The translations under genes were made by a program, and so were the position numbers. The notes below the pieces were generated by a model, which was not told the DNA's origin, did not search any database, and saw only the letters and a list, made by a program, of their open reading frames with translations. Positions 12,997 to 24,504 of a stretch of DNA of 64,000 nucleotides are shown here, piece by piece. How positions within the stretch are numbered: the stretch's first letter is position 1; every line of letters begins with the position of its first letter. The DNA is taken from the NCBI GenBank assembly GCA_910591455.2, contig OU342819.1, positions 18,277,262 through 18,341,261 of the forward strand, in the 5' to 3' direction. The stretch comes from Pholis gunnellus (lineage: Eukaryota; Chordata; Actinopteri; Perciformes; Pholidae).

Positions 12997-15403
12997 AGAT
13001 AGAGAGAGATGTTGGAGGACAATCAAACCTTTACATTTTGTTTGCAAGATAAAGTTAAATAGAATAATAAAAATGCAGCTGGTTTCGTAATTCAAGTATC
13101 TGAAGCAATCAAAGTCTCTAACTTTGCCTCCATTAGTGAAAAGTAAAAGTGTCATTGGCTTCTTTTGAATCAAATTGAATCAGTTCTTTCAATGCAATCA
13201 GTGTAAAACGGGGCCCATCAAAGTGTACAGCTGCATGGTCCCCCAGTCTGGTTCAGGAATTTGTATTGATTTCAGTAATTGCGTTGATGCGTGGTGAGAT
13301 GCACGGGTCACTAAACCATTCTTATTCCGCAGCGCTTCATCTTTACAAAGGGATCCAAATCTTTGTGGCGTCCACAGCTCTGTTCTCTAAATCCCACGCT
13401 TTTTCTTTTTACTTTCACTGAAGCTGCATACAGCTTAGACAGTAAGTACTGTTGCATGCAGTATTCTATTTGCACATACTACTTTGTGATACGATTGCAC
13501 CCTAAACCTTTGACCCTCTTGATCTTATATCAGCTGCACAGAGGATTGTGGGTCGGAGGAGTCAGAACAGTAGGCTGGCTTACATACCGTGAAATGGGAA
13601 CGGATGCAGTGGGACATCCAGGTATTTTCGGCATACTGCAGTCGACATACGACATACATATGGGGGACATAATAAATATTTTTCTGGTATACTTAATGGT
13701 ATGGCAACTGGTAAAAACAAACCTATTAGTGCATTGAGCTGGAGGGATTACCATGATTAAGCTTTAGCCCGTCCCTTTTTGGAAAATCATTTTGATAAAG
13801 CTGGCATCCGATGAGAGGTTTTAATCTTCCTGCAGAAGCATCAGCAGGATCAACATTGCCCCTTTTTTATAGTCATAGAATATTAAAAAAAGACTCAACT
13901 GAAAAAGTACACATTTTAATTTGACTTATTTTATTTACACGTATTATTCATATTCTCATTGGTAGAGCCCATTCTTTGTTGTTTCTGTCATGTGAATGTT
14001 TTTTTTATTGTGTTACCATCCTCAGGTGAGTACTGGCCTACAAAAGCAGATGGAAAACTTGTAATGCCTCCAGTTTTGGGGGTTGATTATTTTACCTTAA
14101 ATAATAATTAAAACCTGCATTGTGAGGAAGATGCAGATGCTACAGTGATGTTCAGGTTATGTGAAGACAACACACAACACACAGTATCTAACAGAGTTCC
14201 TTTAGATCATTTGTTTAAATATTCTTCTGATTATCTATATTTTATAGAGATTAAATGTCGGTTGTCTCTGTTTTTCTTGGTGTCGTATTGTTATTCCTAT
14301 TTAATTTATTTTTATTTATTACAGATAACAGCTAAGAAACATTTAGCAAGTCGTTTAGCTTCAGCTAACACTCATCTAGCTCACATTTCCCCTACTAGGA
14401 AACTGTTACAGTTGTCTGTTAATGCAAAATGTATGCTACATGCCATTTCCACAGAAATCATACATTTTTATGGTATAATGTTTTTATGTGGTCAGGGAGA
14501 TTCCAAAAAAGATGATTCTTGTCCCGACTCAATTTTGACCAAATATACCGTGTTTTGCCCTTACAGTAGGTTAATCTGTTGTCTGAATGTTAATGACCCA
14601 TGCTGATGTGTAAACCCACATCTCATTAGACCCCCTGGTGTCCTGACATACATTTGCAGGGGATTATGGGTACTTCTCAGACATGTCTGACCACGTCCAG
14701 CTCGGATAAAAGTAGTTTAATTAGTTTTTTTGTTTTTTTCAGTGGAGTGAGACAATTTGACAGAGCAGACTTTGGTAGACTGGTACAGCACTTTAATTTA
14801 CTGAATACATTATATTGTATCATTTCAAGATGTGGCATATTTTCGTTAGTATTAACCCGTCGTTTTGTACATCTTCATCGCAGTGTGTGCAGATATGTTT
14901 CAATCAGTTGGAGAGATGCTGTATTTTATACAGAGTCAAAGCCGTCTGTTCGTCTTGCAATTATTCCATCACTAACCAAAGTGTATTTTGCTCATAAACT
15001 GATGAATTCAAGAGATATAGTTTGTAATGCCTTCCACTCATGGCTGTGGGAGCAAAACGTCATAGTGTAACCATTGTACTGAACCACTTACATTATTACA
15101 AATTGAAGTTCTGAATTAATTTATTTTTTAATCAGTTAAGGTCGAAAAAATTAAAAGAATAAAAAATGTTTAAAAAACAGATGGATAAATAAAATGTGTC
15201 CTTTGTCAGCATTCAACACTAATATGCTCCGTGAGTTTGCTGAGTTGGCAGCAGATAAACCAGGTAATATAAACAAATATCACGACTCTGGAAATGTGAT
15301 ATCTGAAAAAATAAAAAATAGCTTACCCTCTTTGAAAGAGATCCACATTGTGAAACTTGTGCAACTCTACAGAAAACTCCAGTGTTCCCTGTACTTCAGA
15401 CAT
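570..15403 (-). CDS. fam135b: FAM135 family protein, FAM135B-like, N-terminal exons (partial gene)
   Basis: Five coding exons on the minus strand splice in frame in the order 15403-15327, 11480-11430, [one tiny exon not located], 4667-4528, 1809-1739, 743-570. The product starts MSEVQGTLEFSVELHKFHNV and includes FSRIFQILYRNEE, SEVDFQLKLDLHFTDNEQQ and VMFDYFHLSVISV. These are hallmarks of the conserved N-terminal DUF3657-type region of FAM135 proteins. Residues such as KVHLLLDGER, SEVDFQLK and LHFHPR fit FAM135B better than FAM135A, as I remember the human proteins. The C-terminal alpha/beta-hydrolase-like (DUF676) part lies beyond the left edge. Junction phases agree everywhere I could test: 2 to 1, then 1 to 2 across the missing exon, then 0, then 2 to 1. 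The molecular function of the family is not established. The gene diverges from the collagen IX-like gene at 30.8 kb. Confidence 0.9.
1739..1809 (-). CDS. fam135b: fam135b coding exon
   Basis: A 71-nt exon encoding VEEALSEVDFQLKLDLHFTD followed by NEQ and a split codon. The acceptor is TTTTGCAG and the donor GTAGG. It joins the upstream exon in phase 0 and the downstream exon in phase 2. It is too short to appear as a long reading frame and was found by following the family alignment. Confidence 0.92.
4301..4318. promoter_or_regulatory. 18-bp perfect palindrome GCCCATTAATTAATGGGC
   Basis: Perfect dyad centred on TTAATTAA with two TAAT homeodomain-core sites per strand. A regulatory role is inference. 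Confidence 0.4.
4453..4500. repeat. (GT)24 microsatellite
   Basis: Uninterrupted 48-nt GT repeat, read as CA on the fam135b transcript, 27 nt downstream of a donor site. Confidence 0.99.
4528..4667 (-). CDS. fam135b: fam135b coding exon, followed by an intronic CA repeat
   Basis: A 140-nt exon encoding 46 residues, including VHDGTVFSRIFQILYRNEE and MIFKVHLLLDGER. The acceptor is CCCACATCAG and the donor GTGAGTC. On the transcript strand a (CA)24 tract (4500-4453) begins 27 nt into the downstream intron. The first two bases complete a glycine codon whose first base must come from an upstream exon that I could not find. Confidence 0.92.
5430..5585 (+). repeat. Dispersed TTAGCTTAGCATAAAG repeat, partial copy
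   Basis: Starts near ACGTTTTGGGAAGTACACTC and reaches AACTTAGCTTAGCATAAAGC then CTGGAAGCAGGGGGAAAC. This is the left part of a common teleost interspersed repeat (probable non-autonomous DNA element). Confidence 0.65.
7800..8320 (+). repeat. Dispersed TTAGCTTAGCATAAAG repeat, longer copy
   Basis: Starts at AGAAATAGTTAAACATTTTT, contains CCTAGCTTAGCATAAAGATG and the reversed CTTCATGCTAAGCTAGGCTA near 8240. The repeat has an internal inverted arrangement of the AGCTTAGC motif. Confidence 0.65.
9411..9453. repeat. (AC)n microsatellite
   Basis: Uninterrupted 43-nt AC repeat inside a fam135b intron. Confidence 0.99.
10978..11235. repeat. Degenerate minisatellite, unit near ACAAAGAGACACAAAACGAC
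   Basis: Roughly 20-nt units of the form ACAAAGAGACACAAAA-TGACT recur with drift across about 250 nt. The long minus-strand frame across it is a repeat artefact. Confidence 0.8.
11430..11480 (-). CDS. fam135b: fam135b coding exon
   Basis: A 51-nt exon encoding G-FYQVRAGLKVSPRVPH-R. The acceptor is CTCACAG. The donor GTTGAT is weak, so this 3' boundary is less certain than the others. It matches the FAM135 segment that follows NVDLFQRG and joins it in phase 2. Confidence 0.85.
11900..12165 (+). mobile_element. 3' tail of an L2-type LINE or derived SINE
   Basis: Ends TGTAAGTCGCTTTGGATAAA followed by AGCTAAATGGCTGTAATGTG, the well-known teleost 3' tail, here lacking the usual GCGTCTG block. 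Upstream text (CTCTTAGATGCTCG) matches the 3' part of the same family. Confidence 0.75.
12962..12993. repeat. (TA)16 microsatellite
   Basis: Perfect 32-nt TA repeat followed by a short GA-rich tail. Confidence 0.98.
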
Positions 15404-15423
15404 GATGTAATCCCACTCATCAC
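15327..15423 (-). CDS. fam135b: fam135b exon carrying the start codon
   Basis: The ATG is at 15403-15401 (minus strand) with A at position -3. The coding part (77 nt) encodes MSEVQGTLEFSVELHKFHNV then DLFQR and a split glycine, followed by donor GTAAGC. A likely acceptor (CTTTTGACAG) gives 20 nt of 5' UTR in this exon. An upstream ATG at 15420 opens a 17-codon frame that overlaps the main start out of frame. Confidence 0.92.
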
Positions 15424-18400
15424 CTGTCAAAAGAGAAGAAACACAATAAGCACAAGACAGAAACCACAAAACGAGGACATCTCTAAAACTAGCTCACGGT
15501 GTTATTTTCTGTTTGCTGAGGTGATGTGACTCATACATTCCAGTGTGAAGAACCGACTCTAGACACCATCTGAATATTATCACCGTTAAATGTTTGAAAT
15601 CATGAAATGGTAGGGTGATGTTCATTTCGCAGAGTAAATGCAGGTGCAGCTGCTCTCTTTGTTGTATCGGTCCTAATAAGGGATGCTCTGAGATGATCTG
15701 AGGTCAGCTGTTATTACTGTCAATGCCAGCCCTTACATTGTTTATTATTAGATGTATAATTAGGATTATAACTATGCACTGAATAGTTCTGCTGCTTCAA
15801 TATATTTCACTTTTATCAGATATCAAATACCTGCAAAACATGCCGATGATATGCAATCTGCTTGTACATAAAAAAGAATGATTTGTCGAATACAAAGTCT
15901 TCTGCCCGTTGCTGGTTTACTTGTTGTGTGCTTTCAGTTGGGTTTAACCGAAAACCCGTCATGTGATCACACAGCACTGAAGCCCTTGATCTTGTTCAAG
16001 GAAACTCCTGTTATACAGGAACCTACATCTAAACACATGACACAGAACTAAACAGCTGAGGAAAGCACACATACAGTTCCTATTAGCCCTCATGATTAAG
16101 AGTTCAGCTTAGAGTTTCATTCATTTATCAATGACTGAAATGACTGTTAATTTCAGGGCCTAAGATATGCAGCCTTGAATAAAAGTAAAAGTTTAATTAT
16201 TTAGCTCATTGAGATAACTGCAGCTAAATAGCCTATACGTCTAATGCATCAGACCATTGAAAATGCATGTGTGTTAAAGAACCTGATCAACATATTCCAG
16301 GCAATTAACACCCAAGTGAGCGATGTTTCCCATTAGCAGCGATTAAAGCTCAGTGAATCCACAGCACGTCCAAACATGACCCGTCCACATTCGGTGCGAA
16401 CAAAGATGTGTGGACTCTGCAAGCGTTCAGAGAAAGTACAGTTGGAAAACTGAGACGCAGTAAAAAACTGAGCTGTCACCAAACAACAGAAGATGAAACA
16501 CTGACACGCTTTACTTTACTGTGAAGTGTCTCAAATAACCCCTCATTGAAACACAATCCCCACCATGTGTGCTGTATCGAGGTAGTGTTTCTGTAGTTGC
16601 TGAGAGTCATCTCGAGAGAGGACGGTGCACACATTGCTGTGAAACACCTTTTTGAAGTGCAACTTCACTTGTGCATTGCGACCAGTCATCAGCTCAGCAG
16701 GCTTAAAAGCATAATGCTGTTTCAGTCCACTTTCTTTAAGCCGTGAAGATTTATCTACACAGGCTGATTTCATTTCACCTGAGCTCAGACACTGGGGTAT
16801 TGTGAGAAGTTAATTGGCTGCAACTAAAAAGCAAAAAGTTACTGCTAATTACAGTTAACTCCAGTTTGCAGATATTATGTGAGTAGCCCCACCACCCGTC
16901 TTCCAACTGTGGCCTTTAGCTAGCTAGCTAATTAAGGTAGAGTGCCATTCATTTGTCCAAAAAAACAGTCTCCGGGTGACCTTTTAATGTTTTCAGCTAA
17001 CTCAATTTAAAAGGAGAATCCTGTAAAAGGAGTGTCTATTGTTCTCAAAGGCTACATATGACATCAAAACTGAGACTGAAGCCACAAGTCAGCATCCAAA
17101 GTTATTTACATGTTATTTAACCTCAAGTAGGGGACAATTCAAAGGCAGTGAGCATATTCTGTAAGTGTAAAACACGTGCACATCTTGTTCAACATGCCAG
17201 CGTGGTGGGGAATGTCCCCCAAGTAGTGAACGCAGCGTAGGGTGTAGTCTTTGTGAACGTAGCCCTAATGCTGGCTCCTCCCCCAACCAATTCCCCAATC
17301 AGAGCCAGATTATAAAAGACACCTGTTGGCACAGCCTCATTGTTTTCTTCTTGGCCCCTGTCCTCTGTCTAGGTGGGGGGGCAGGCATTGTTGGTGTTAC
17401 AGGTAGTATTTAATATGATCAGTGAGCATGTCAACCTTTTGGAACTATACAGCTTTGAACTACTGACATGTTGGCTCGAAATTGTTTGAGAACTCCGTTG
17501 TTGTCGTTCCTACGATGACTGACTCCACATGTTAATTCCTCATATCAAAGGTGGTTCACCTGCTGCTGTTTAGCCTCTGTTGTTGTGCTATTGTTTAGTT
17601 TTTTGCTGCTCCTTGTCGTGTTTTCGTTTTCCCCCTAAGCAACACAACGCAACGCCATCTTACCAGCCAACAGCACACAGCTGATCGAGGAAGAATCAAT
17701 TGTTTGTGTCTCAAATTTGCAACCTCAACTGTTTATTTTGCTCTGAATCAGTTGTGTCAAGTGAAGGATTGGTTTTCCTTTTGGAAAGGGCGTTAGTCAT
17801 TTTTCTGTCTGAGCTTTATTTGCCACGTCCAGAGAAATAAATTCCAGTGTGTCTTTCCGGCACCAGAATTTAATTTGTGCGTCAAAGGTGTCCTCTCAGT
17901 TGGCAGCGACACACTCTCCTCCACCTTGATGACCCAAGATGTAAGATGACAATCTTGCCAAGAAAGGGCCAGTAAATCTTCATCTTCCTTCTAAAACCAG
18001 CAGTGTAGAGGAGAATAAAAAGGTGACGCATGTACAAAAAAAAAAACAAGCAGTGAAGCAGTCTTGAGAAACGGTTACCTACTCTAACGTAGCACATTAC
18101 CGAGCCACTGCTACAAAAAGCCTGAAGAGACTAGAAATGACAACTTTTGTTGCCTCTTCTTGCTGACTCTGCGCGTCTTGTCACATTGACACACTTGCAG
18201 CTCAAGAGGGTTCGCTTTCTGTGTGCGTCAGGGTGACCATCTGTGGTCGTCAACCATAATGCTGTGAGCCAAGTGATTTGATGTGAGACTGTGAGACGCT
18301 GGAGTATGTACAGCTTGTGATTTCTTCAGCGTTGATCAAACTAGCCGAAGCTGCATCAGTGCTTCCCTAATGCACGGGGTTGTAAGCCAGCGTCTTGGTT

Positions 18401-19535
18401 ATCTGCTGTCTCAGAGGTTCCAAAAAAAAATAAGAGCTGCAAGATTCTCCAGTGATGTGTTAGGCAGTAAGGAGAAGAATGAACACTGTGTATTTGATTA
18501 AGTGGTCAGGGGGGACTTGGGACTTAATATACTTTCGTTCGCACCAAAACAATCTACAGTATAAGGCTCGAGCACACAGGCACCGTGCACGTCAATAAGT
18601 TAATCAAATCAGCGAGAAACGGATCAAAACACCCACGCTGACAGCTTCAAAGGCATACAGCTGTCGTACATCTACGTAGGATTTACTGGTTCCATTAACG
18701 ACAATGATGATCATGATAATGACAAAACTCGTCAACTGTAGCGTAAGACTTAAGAGGGTATTTTCATATTGTCAATAAATCCCATAAAAAGACCAAAACT
18801 GGATTTGTTCCTCTCTGTTTAAAGCCTGTCTGTAGCACTAACCCCCTCAGCTAATTCTCTCCTTCTAAAGATGCACAGTAATATTTAATTAAGGCTCGGG
18901 GTTACTCAAACAACACTTGTTAGAGAGAAATTCTTTGTCGGTTCATTACATTTGACAGAGAAAAATAATCTAGATTATCGGCAGCATTTTCCAGGCTGCA
19001 TTTTACGAATGAAAACCTTTTTTTGGGGCTGATACCAGCAGGTCTATTTTTAGACTGTTTCATCCAGGTCCCAATTTCACAGGGCTTTGAAACTTAAGAC
19101 CTTCTATGTTGGTCTATAGTATAAAGCCATACAATGTGAAATGACATGTTATTTCATGTTCATTTCCTTGTAATGTAGGACATTTCTTGGAAAAAACTAT
19201 TTAATTAATTAAATAGCATATAGAGATGGAGTGTTTAGTTAGTTGATTTTATTATACATTGTAAATTTTTAAGAGAATTTGAACAGCTATGAATCCAAAA
19301 AGATTGTTTCTGTTTCCTTGTTTTTCTGTTTCCTTCTTTTTAAAGTTTTGGCTGCACTGTAAACACACACATCCGTTGCTCTTATGTACATCTGAAGTAG
19401 CTGTTCAATGAGTGTTTTGCTGCCCCCAGAATTCTGGAACCTGTAGTATTATACTTCACTTGACGACGCCACGCCAAACTACAGGTAAAATAATTCTTCA
19501 TCTGAAATCTTAAAGACTTTAAATTAACTATAAAG

Positions 19536-19790
19536 GTGCTGAATACGAGATTGGGTCCATTCCTGTTGCCTCTCAACGTGGCTAACGATGCTCACGGCGC
19601 TATCAGACGACGCTGTCAATGCTGACAACAGCCACATGAGCATAAGGAAGACTGGCGGCTGTGGGCAGTGGGGCTGCTCAGGTAGACATTGCTCCACTTT
19701 ATCTTTACATAGCATGTAGTTGTTTGATGCTATATTAATCCTCTGGATATTGAATATAGCACCCTTTTTAAGTCTATTATCTATTTGAAA
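19536..19790 (+). repeat. Dispersed repeat, copy 1 (GAGATTGG family)
   Basis: Shares the order ACGAGATTGG, TTGCCTCTC-ATGGCTA-like text, then CTCCACTTTATCTTTACAT with the 52.3-kb copy, in the same orientation. Confidence 0.6.
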
Positions 19791-20121
19791 ATAGCGATTA
19801 CTGGCCTGCTTCTGATATTTCAGGCTGTGGTTGGCATGAAAGACTGCTGAGCAATTGGAGTCGAATAGATAACATACTAAACATGTGCCTGTTAACACTT
19901 TGAATCAATCAATTGATCAATAAAAGTCATTTTCCAATGGTTTACCTAACTAGGGATTTCTTGAGGCCGTTCACCTTTCTATTGTTTTACAAATCCCGGT
20001 TAAAATGCATGTTGTGCTCAGTGCACCACACAGACGACCCGTAGCTGAGACAATTCTCACAAGTTGCTGCTTTTCGCATTTTCACAAACTATCTCATTCT
20101 GATTTCCTCCTTGCGGCGAAT

Positions 20122-20176
20122 CATTAAATACTAATCATTACAAAACAGCCATCTGCTGTCTGATTACTATTTAATG
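20122..20176. repeat. Inverted repeat, 16-bp arms, 23-nt loop
   Basis: Arms CATTAAATACTAATCA (20122-20137) and TGATTACTATTTAATG (20161-20176) are complementary at 15 of 16 positions. Confidence 0.9.
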
Positions 20177-22083
20177 CAGGCCACAGACATGCACACATAT
20201 GCACATGCTGGCTTACTTGGAGAGCTGGAGTTTGCAGTAAATCTTCATCCTTTTAGAAAAAGTAAAACTCCTGGCTGGCCTTAAACTGCCCTCCTCCTCT
20301 TCCCGCCACACCTGATGGTGTCAGCTCAGTAGGAAACGCTGACTGACATCTCCAAGCTCAATTTGGGGAAAATATAGTTCAACATGTTCATGGTGACTGA
20401 ATGTGGAATGAGATGGAGATTTTGCAGGCTACGTAGGCGTAAATGTGATTGTAACACAGTCATTGTGTGCCTTGACTGCATGGGAGCTGCTGTATGTGTG
20501 CACAGCTCAAAAGGGCCGGAAATTAATCTCCGGCATTGTTCCATTCATTAACGTCCACCTCTCTCTGCAGAGCACAATGACAGAAAACGCCAAATAAAGG
20601 GACGTGTGACAGAGGGCCAATGGGTTGCAGCACCTCCTTAGCAATGAAATAAAAATAATGAATGCCTGTTGAATTTCTCTCCAGGTTTTGAAGTATTTTG
20701 AGTATATCAACAAATTAAAGTTACTGTAACAATGTTTTATAACTGTCTGATTTTTTTTTTTTTTTAAGGAATAGCAATCTGCACACTGGAAATGTGGAGT
20801 GCCCTGCAGGAACTCACTGAACCAGCAATCATGTGAGAGAATAATCCAGCATTTGCTTAAACCCTCCGTGATGCTGTATTAGGCTTTGTTTTTCCAAAAT
20901 GACAAAGCCAAAGCCCTGCAAAGGCAGAACCAAAAAGAAACCACCAGGAATTATCAAGTTAAATGAGTCAGAGTATGACTTTGAGAGGATGTGACCGTCA
21001 TTCTTGCCGTCTCCAAATGAAATTCTGTTATGATCAAAGAGCTGTTCTGCGAAAAAAAAAAAAAAAAGAAGAAGGGGGGGTAGATAAAGTAACCAACTGG
21101 AAAATCCTACATTCATATCTTAGAAGTCCTTTGTAGTGTTTGGGGAGCTGTGGAGCATGCAATCTGTACTCAAGACCATAAGCAGACTCACTATTTCTAT
21201 TCGATAACCAAGTGCTGGTCACTATGCGCATGTGTTTGATCTACATGTATAGACATGTGAAGAAGTAGGAAGGGGGACAGTACTTTGGTTGTTAACTGCT
21301 TTGAAATGACCCAGTCTAGCACTTGTACATGGTCTTGTTGGTTTCTGCTCCAGTGAAATGTTTACAACATAACGCGAGGGCCTGAAGTCAATCTTCATTT
21401 CGTGAACAACCTTATTAATTGTGATCTTTTCAACCCGCCGTTGTTTACTTCTACTCGTGTGTTGGCAGCGTGCTGGGACAACTCTGCATTGTTGTCATGT
21501 TGAAGTGGGAGCCTTTGCTTTGTTCATTTCAGACAGCGTGTGGGACCATTACAGACTACAGCATCTGTGAACTGTTGATAATAAACGGCACGTACTGTAC
21601 TGTGCAGCATCGTTGACGAACGTCCTCGTTTGCCATAAAGATGCAGAACTGCAAAAGCACACGTTTTGCCAGCGTAGTTTGTCAATCTAAATTCAACAAT
21701 AGTGCATTCATTTAGATCATTCTGAGCACGAGGATGCTTGAATAAGTCTTTTTTTTTTATTTATACCTTTATTTTGAGAGGCTACTTTGATTTAAATTGT
21801 CCTTTTTGCTCATTTACTGATCAGTGTGGTGTGTTATTTATATTTATTCAAGGACACAGCCGTCAATGTGTCAGACAAAGACCCTTAGCTGCCATATAGA
21901 AGTATAAAGTATAACAAAATCCATCCCCTTTCAGCCTGTCAGCACTCTAACCAACCTGCAGCATATAGCAGCTTCCTCTACTGTAATGCAACACAACGAG
22001 CTCCTCTCATGTTCCACACACATTCAGACAACAGCCACCCCGCTGAAGCAGCAGGGTGGCACATGTAGATGAGACAGCCTCAC

Positions 22084-22560
22084 CTTAGCAGTGATGAAGC
22101 GTAATATCCGCAGAGGGTTTCGCGTCCAGCCTTGACTGAGAGATCCGCTGTTTGCGGAGGGATGCGCGCGGTTTGCAATGTTTATATCACCGCTTCCACT
22201 GCTGCTGCTGCTGTTGCCATGGTTATTCATCCAGAGCCTGTATGTTCTGCAGTCCCCTTTCGCTTCCTCCCTCCTTCCCTCCCTCTCTCTCTATCTCTCT
22301 CTCTCACTTCCCCCCCTACGTCTGACGGGGATTTCAATTTGGGAAAGTGCGGCAGCGTCTGTCGCGGAATCTGCCTTTGTGTTTATTCTCCCGGTCTGCC
22401 CCTGCGTTTTGCAGAAAATGCATAGGATAGTTTCATAAAGCCAAGGGAATATTAATACTCAGCAGCCAGTCGGTGTGTGTGTGTGTGTCCTGCTACTGCA
22501 CTATAGCATGCGTCCAGCGGGCGAGCTGACGTCACAGTCTGCCCCTTTAAAAGCTGAAGT
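22084..22560 (-). promoter_or_regulatory. fam135b: Probable fam135b first non-coding exon and promoter, GC-rich with a CRE
   Basis: A locally GC- and CpG-richer block upstream of the fam135b start codon exon. On the minus strand it has a good donor (CTGCTAAG then GTGAGG, exon end at 22084). A palindromic cAMP-response-element core TGACGTCA sits at 527-534 of the 22-kb line (22527-22534), and a CT-rich tract at about 22265-22307. I infer a 5' UTR exon spliced to 15423; the transcription start is not defined. The small open frames here are low-complexity and show no family match. Confidence 0.5.
22527..22534. promoter_or_regulatory. CRE palindrome TGACGTCA
   Basis: Full consensus cAMP-response element within the inferred fam135b promoter block. 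Confidence 0.5.
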
Positions 22561-24504
22561 GAACCGTGCTGTGAGGAATTAACATGCTGAGAAACAAAGG
22601 ATGAGTGTTGTGCAAAAAAATAACAGCAACATACATTTAATAAAAAGCATGCGGTTGGTCATGTGACTTGGAAGCCATGGCAGGTTAGTAGAAGTAAATT
22701 AAACTTTCTCTGCAGAGAAGAAATCAATCAATACATATTAGGAAGCAACTAAATAACTGTGACCCCGTTTTTATTATGTTTTTTACAATTGGTTTATAGA
22801 TGACCAACAGAAAACAAGCTCATTTCTGAGACCCCAGCTTCAAAGTGTAACTGATATACAATTCGTATGGTAACGCTGGAACGTTGGAACACCAACTGAA
22901 AAGGTTGATTTTGCAAGTTACACTAAATGTAAATATCCCAAAAATTACTAATATAGAATCAATGAACCAGTGAAACTTTAAATCCGAAATGGCCTTAAAG
23001 TGGGCAACTGTCCCCGTAGCAGCACTCCAGCGACCCTAAAAGCTGTAGACGTCTGCGTCTAAACTGGTTTGTACAAATTTGAAGCCATCTTGCGATGGGA
23101 TCAGGCCAGGGGCGTAAAGTGGGAGGAGCAATGGCCCGTGAAATGTTCTTTAGCTGTTTAGTAGCTAGTTATGTTTACCAGATAAGGTAATCTGTCTTTT
23201 GGTGCTGGGTAGTTGGTCTACTGGGTTTATCTGAGCTTTTTCGCAGAAACTAGCTGCTAGAAACAATGAGAGCAGAGAGACTGAACGTAAACAGTAAAGT
23301 TGCCGGCCATAACACCGAAACAATCAGCTGAAAGAAGTTAGTATTCCAGAATAGAAGTTGTACACTTTGCACAGGGAAGACAGGGAGTTAATAGGGGCCT
23401 TTTCGCCCAAGGGCCCTTTGGCAGGTTATTTTGACCATGCCCAAAGTGCAGTGAAATCTACTGGTATGTTACCCGTGAAAATGTATTTTTAGTAACACAG
23501 GATGAAGTCAACCATTTATTTTCTTGCAGACATTTATGGTAAATGTGCACAAAAGAGCACTAGAAAAAGTGAATTACATGCCAACTGAACAGTTACAGAG
23601 TATTATAAACACTGTACAGAGTGTGTAAGTCAGGAGCTAGTGGAAACTGTAAAAATCAAATCTTTAATTTAAAGAATCCATTTTTGTTTCCCCCATTTCA
23701 AGGATCTAAGGAGTTAAACTGGTATCTCATTATATTATTCTTGGAGAAAACCGCATGTGAGCAAAGTTACAAAGGATATAGACGACCACTAACCAGTGCT
23801 TTCTCGTTTGTTCCGGACAATCAGGTACTGCAATTAAAATGCTATCTGTCCTGGTTAAACAACTTTAAGATAAGGGGGAGGGGAGGATTATGTAACTGCA
23901 AATTAATAAAAATGTCCATTGCGCATAAGCTGTTGGTGACTGTGTGTTTGACAGTTGTCAACAATAGGAAATGACTTTTCTCTATTGTTTTCTTTGGGTG
24001 TTTTGTGTCTCTTATGCCCAAAGTGAAGCCGTGCCGCATGGCTGTTTCCCTCTTCCATTCCCAGCTTCACCTTCCTCTTTAAAAAAAACAACAACCCAAA
24101 GTCAATTGCTGCTTTTCTCTCATGGCGTTCTGCCATAAGCTCAAAGCACTCTTGATTAAGACAGAAGCTCTATCGATTTTTTTTATTTTTCCGACCGTTG
24201 CCAGAGCCCAGATTACCATAGTCTGGGAATTTCAGAAAGGTTACACATCAAGGACTCTCATTTGTACACAGTCCAATATATGATTATTTCTGGTTTACTA
24301 AAGGAAGACCACAGAGGATAACAGTGATTGCTGCGGTAGTACTCGATTATAGTGGAATTTTGCTTTTAATTTGATCTGGCAGAAAAGTGCCTTTCGGTGA
24401 TGTAATGTAAAGAGTGGATGATCAAGCACACCAACCTCATCCTTAACTCTGTTCATTTAGTCAACTGTGAAAAAGTAATGTACAGACGGGTGACAAATAC
24501 CATA

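Larger units (their letters stand above)
11481..15326. other. fam135b intron
   Basis: Contains a LINE 3' tail (11.9-12.17 kb), a (TA)16 tract at 12962-12993 and AT-rich sequence. Two open frames in 14145-15070 have no family resemblance, biased AT composition and no splice logic, so they are not called. Confidence 0.45.
15424..22083. other. fam135b 5' intron
   Basis: Large intron between the inferred non-coding first exon and the ATG exon. It contains one copy of a dispersed repeat (about 19536-19790) and a hairpin-forming inverted repeat at 20122-20176. Otherwise nothing I can name. Confidence 0.4.

Noticed and set aside
14145..15070. Two plus-strand open frames of 153 and 138 codons
   Set aside because: AT-rich, overlapping, with no family resemblance and lying within a fam135b intron.
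570..15403. FAM135A instead of FAM135B
   Set aside because: FAM135A is the neighbour of COL9A1 in humans. However, SEVDFQLKLDLHFTDNEQQ, KVHLLLDGER and LHFHPR are closer to FAM135B, and col22a1 nearby agrees with that.
22132..22438. Plus-strand frames near 22.2 kb
   Set aside because: Driven by a CT-rich tract in the inferred promoter block; no homology.
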